A stretch of 38,211 nt of DNA from Tissierellia bacterium (GTDB lineage Bacteria > Bacillota > Clostridia > Tissierellales > Peptoniphilaceae), in the NCBI GenBank assembly GCA_012519495.1, contig JAAYQA010000078.1:1-38211 (forward strand), in the 5' to 3' direction. The notes under the pieces were generated by a model. It had not been told where the DNA came from. It worked only from the letters and a program-made list of their open reading frames with translations, and made no database searches. Position numbers and translations under genes: made by a program. Each line of letters begins with the position of its first letter. The stretch's first letter is position 1. Below are positions 36,632 to 38,211 of this stretch, in pieces.

Positions 36632-36966
36632 ACCATACCGTACACTTGCGGATCCCGGCAGAACCGATGTATATATCGGTGGTGCGTCTGACAGCATCGT
36701 CCCTGGCATCCAGTTTAGGATTTGATATAGAAGAAGTGGAAGATATTCGCGTGTGTGTGTCGGAAGCCTGCAATAATGTTATGGATCGGCTGGAAGATAT
36801 TTCTTTGCGCTTCGGGGTGGAAGAAAACGCACTGACGATCGATGTAGACGGGTTTTCCAGTCCTTCCAGCGAGCAGGGAAAACTGGGTTATCTGATCATG
36901 TCGTCACTGATGGATGTTGTGCAGGAAACAGAACAAGGCATCCACATGATAAAGGCAAAGGAGTAA
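36628..36966 (+). CDS. Compact anti-sigma factor kinase (RsbW/SpoIIAB type)
   Basis: A 112-residue GHKL-type ATPase, short compared with about 140-160 residues for SpoIIAB and RsbW. The N box is SEACNNVMDR (45-54), with the Glu and Asn that hold Mg-ATP. After it the usual strand, G1 (DxGxG) and ATP-lid region are shrunken to IDVDGFSSPSSEQGKLGY, followed by LIMSSLMDVVQ, which resembles the normal final GLGIYLIxSLMDEV helix. So the fold is recognisable, but the nucleotide site looks reduced. It would bind the next gene's sigma factor and phosphorylate the upstream antagonist. Ends 3 bp before the sigma gene. Confidence 0.82.
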   Translation: MNHTVHLRIPAEPMYISVVRLTASSLASSLGFDIEEVEDIRVCVSEACNNVMDRLEDISLRFGVEENALTIDVDGFSSPSSEQGKLGYLIMSSLMDVVQETEQGIHMIKAKE

Positions 36967-36969
36967 ACC

Positions 36970-37782
36970 ATGCCGGAAAACCGCGAAGCGGACAGGGCAG
37001 CTGAAAAGGAACGGAGAACACGGGAAAAAGAAGAAGTTAACCGGCTGTTTCGCGAGTATGCCAAAACCAAAGATATTGCCATCCGCAACAAACTGATTGA
37101 GGACCATCTGTATATTGCCGAAATCCTCGCCAAAAAATATATCAATAAAGGCATCGAATACGACGACCTTTTTCAGGTAGCTTCCATCGGGCTGATTCTT
37201 GCCGTGGATCGCTTCGATATTGAAAAAGGCTTCGAATTCTCCTCCTACGCCACACCCACTATTATCGGAGAAATCAAAAAGCATTTCCGGGATAAGGGCT
37301 GGGTTATTCGCGTGCCCCGGCGCATACAGGAAATGAGCAAACGGGTCAACAATGCCCGGGTTTCACTGGCACAGGAACTTCAGCGCGTGCCCACGATCAC
37401 AGACATTGCCGACTATCTGGATACCACCGAAGAAGAAGTGCTGGAAGTGATTGAAGCAAGCAAAGTGTATTCCCCGCAGTCACTGGATGCCCAATTAGGC
37501 ACACAAAACGACGATACCGACGTAACCATATCCGATCTGATCGGCGAAGAAGAAGCGTATTTCACCAAGATTGAAACCGTGGATTTCATTCAGAAAGGAA
37601 TGGAATCGTTAAACGAAATGGAAAAGCTCATATTGAAACACCGGTATTTTGAAAAGAAAACCCAGGTGTCCATCGCCAAAGAGCTGAATATTTCCCAAAT
37701 GACAGTCTCCCGTATCGAAAAAAAGATTATGGAAAAATTTCGGCGGGAACTGGAATTGACGGAAGCAAATCCGTCAGAATAG
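36970..37782 (+). CDS. RNA polymerase sigma factor, SigB/SigF/SigG group
   Basis: A 270-residue sigma-70 family protein with regions 2, 3 and 4 but no region 1. Region 2 has DHLYIAEILAKKY, YDDLFQVASIGLILAVDRFD and FSSYATPTIIGEIKKHFRD (45-109). Region 3 begins VPRRIQEM, and region 4 ends with the helix-turn-helix KTQVSIAKELNISQMTVSRIEKKI. This length and layout fit general-stress SigB or sporulation SigF. The antagonist-kinase-sigma order is identical for both, so the name is left open. A charged N-terminal arm (1-25) is unusually rich in Arg and Glu. Confidence 0.92.
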   Translation: MPENREADRAAEKERRTREKEEVNRLFREYAKTKDIAIRNKLIEDHLYIAEILAKKYINKGIEYDDLFQVASIGLILAVDRFDIEKGFEFSSYATPTIIGEIKKHFRDKGWVIRVPRRIQEMSKRVNNARVSLAQELQRVPTITDIADYLDTTEEEVLEVIEASKVYSPQSLDAQLGTQNDDTDVTISDLIGEEEAYFTKIETVDFIQKGMESLNEMEKLILKHRYFEKKTQVSIAKELNISQMTVSRIEKKIMEKFRRELELTEANPSE

Positions 37783-37792
37783 GAGAAGAAGA

Positions 37793-38211
37793 ATGAAAAA
37801 AATCGGATTGGGCCTGTTGCTGCTTCTTGTGTTTATCACCGGATGCAGCCAGTCCAATGCGAACGAAACCGCAAAAGAAGGCGACCGCTTGCAAGTGGTG
37901 GCCTCGTTTTATCCTATCGCAGACTTTACCGAACGGATCGGCGGCGATCGGGTGGAAGTGGAAACGCTGATCGGTTCCGGTGTCGACCCGCACGGCTGGG
38001 AAATGTCTACAACCGACCGGAACAAAGTCGAGCGGGCAGATCTGTTTATTTACAACGGTGCAGGTTTTGAACATTGGGTCGATGATTTGCTGGACGGCCT
38101 GGAAAACAAAGACCTGCAGATAGTGGAAGCCGCTGAAAGAGTCGCGTTGATGGAAGGTCACTCGCATGATCATGACGACCACGACGACCACGACCACGAA
38201 GAAGAAGCACA
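37793..38211 (+). CDS. Zinc/metal ABC transporter binding lipoprotein, ZnuA type, 3' end outside window
   Basis: 139 residues are visible; the gene runs off the end. The signal peptide ends in lipobox FITGC (Cys18). QVVASFYPIADFTERIGGD, GVDPHGWEMSTTDRNKVERADLFIYNG (metal ligand His67) and the start of a His/Asp-rich loop (123-138) are typical of cluster A-I zinc-binding proteins. The His-rich loop favours zinc over manganese. GGAGAAGAAG precedes the ATG, 10 bp after the sigma gene, so it may share the sigma cassette transcript. Permease and ATPase genes would be expected beyond the window. Confidence 0.92.
   Translation, partial: MKKIGLGLLLLLVFITGCSQSNANETAKEGDRLQVVASFYPIADFTERIGGDRVEVETLIGSGVDPHGWEMSTTDRNKVERADLFIYNGAGFEHWVDDLLDGLENKDLQIVEAAERVALMEGHSHDHDDHDDHDHEEEA

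Overview
The window looks like the chromosomal replication-origin region of a Bacillota (Firmicutes) bacterium of moderate GC content, probably a peptide- or amino-acid-fermenting anaerobe of the Clostridia/Tissierellia type. The placement rests on the classic gene order rpmH-rnpA-yidD-yidC-jag-mnmE-mnmG-rsmG-(cinA)-parA-parB on one side of the origin and dnaA-dnaN-S4-recF-gyrB-gyrA on the other, on an RsbV/RsbW/SigB-F type sigma cassette, and on a free-standing formimidoyl-THF cyclodeaminase. A genus cannot be named from what is visible.

1-1430: the 3' part of a structured RNA with an intrinsic terminator (possible riboswitch or attenuator), then two plus-strand genes: an alpha/beta-hydrolase-like protein without a visible nucleophile, and a Lin0512-family protein of unknown function. 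1436-5324: a minus-strand pair (CoA-acylating semialdehyde dehydrogenase plus class III aminotransferase), fitting beta-alanine or 3-aminoisobutyrate breakdown, divergent from an IclR regulator. The intergenic region carries a good promoter and several TTTC/GAAA inverted repeats.

5384-16741: two complete-length oligopeptide ABC importer operons (binding protein, B, C, D, F) facing each other across one strong two-way terminator. The left, plus-strand copy is intact. The right, minus-strand copy has an in-frame TGA in the binding protein and an in-frame TAG in the OppC permease. Each is one C-to-T change away from a plausible sense codon, so this copy looks recently inactivated.

16861-27583: minus-strand housekeeping arm. 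It holds ybaK-like, cyclodeaminase, parB and parA, two perfect parS sites, a third parS inside cinA, then rsmG, mnmG, mnmE, jag, yidC, yidD, rnpA and rpmH (44 codons, found by hand). 27584-29474: bipartite oriC, with DnaA boxes and the dnaA promoter upstream of dnaA, and paired boxes, DnaA-trios and an AT-rich unwinding element between dnaA and dnaN. 29475-38211: plus-strand arm with dnaN, an S4-domain protein, recF, gyrB, gyrA, a STAS/kinase/sigma partner-switch cassette and the start of a zinc-binding lipoprotein that runs off the window.

Genes read away from oriC on both arms, except the 5' genes, iclR and the intact opp operon, which run head-on to the fork. No IS element, prophage, CRISPR array, tRNA or rRNA gene was seen.
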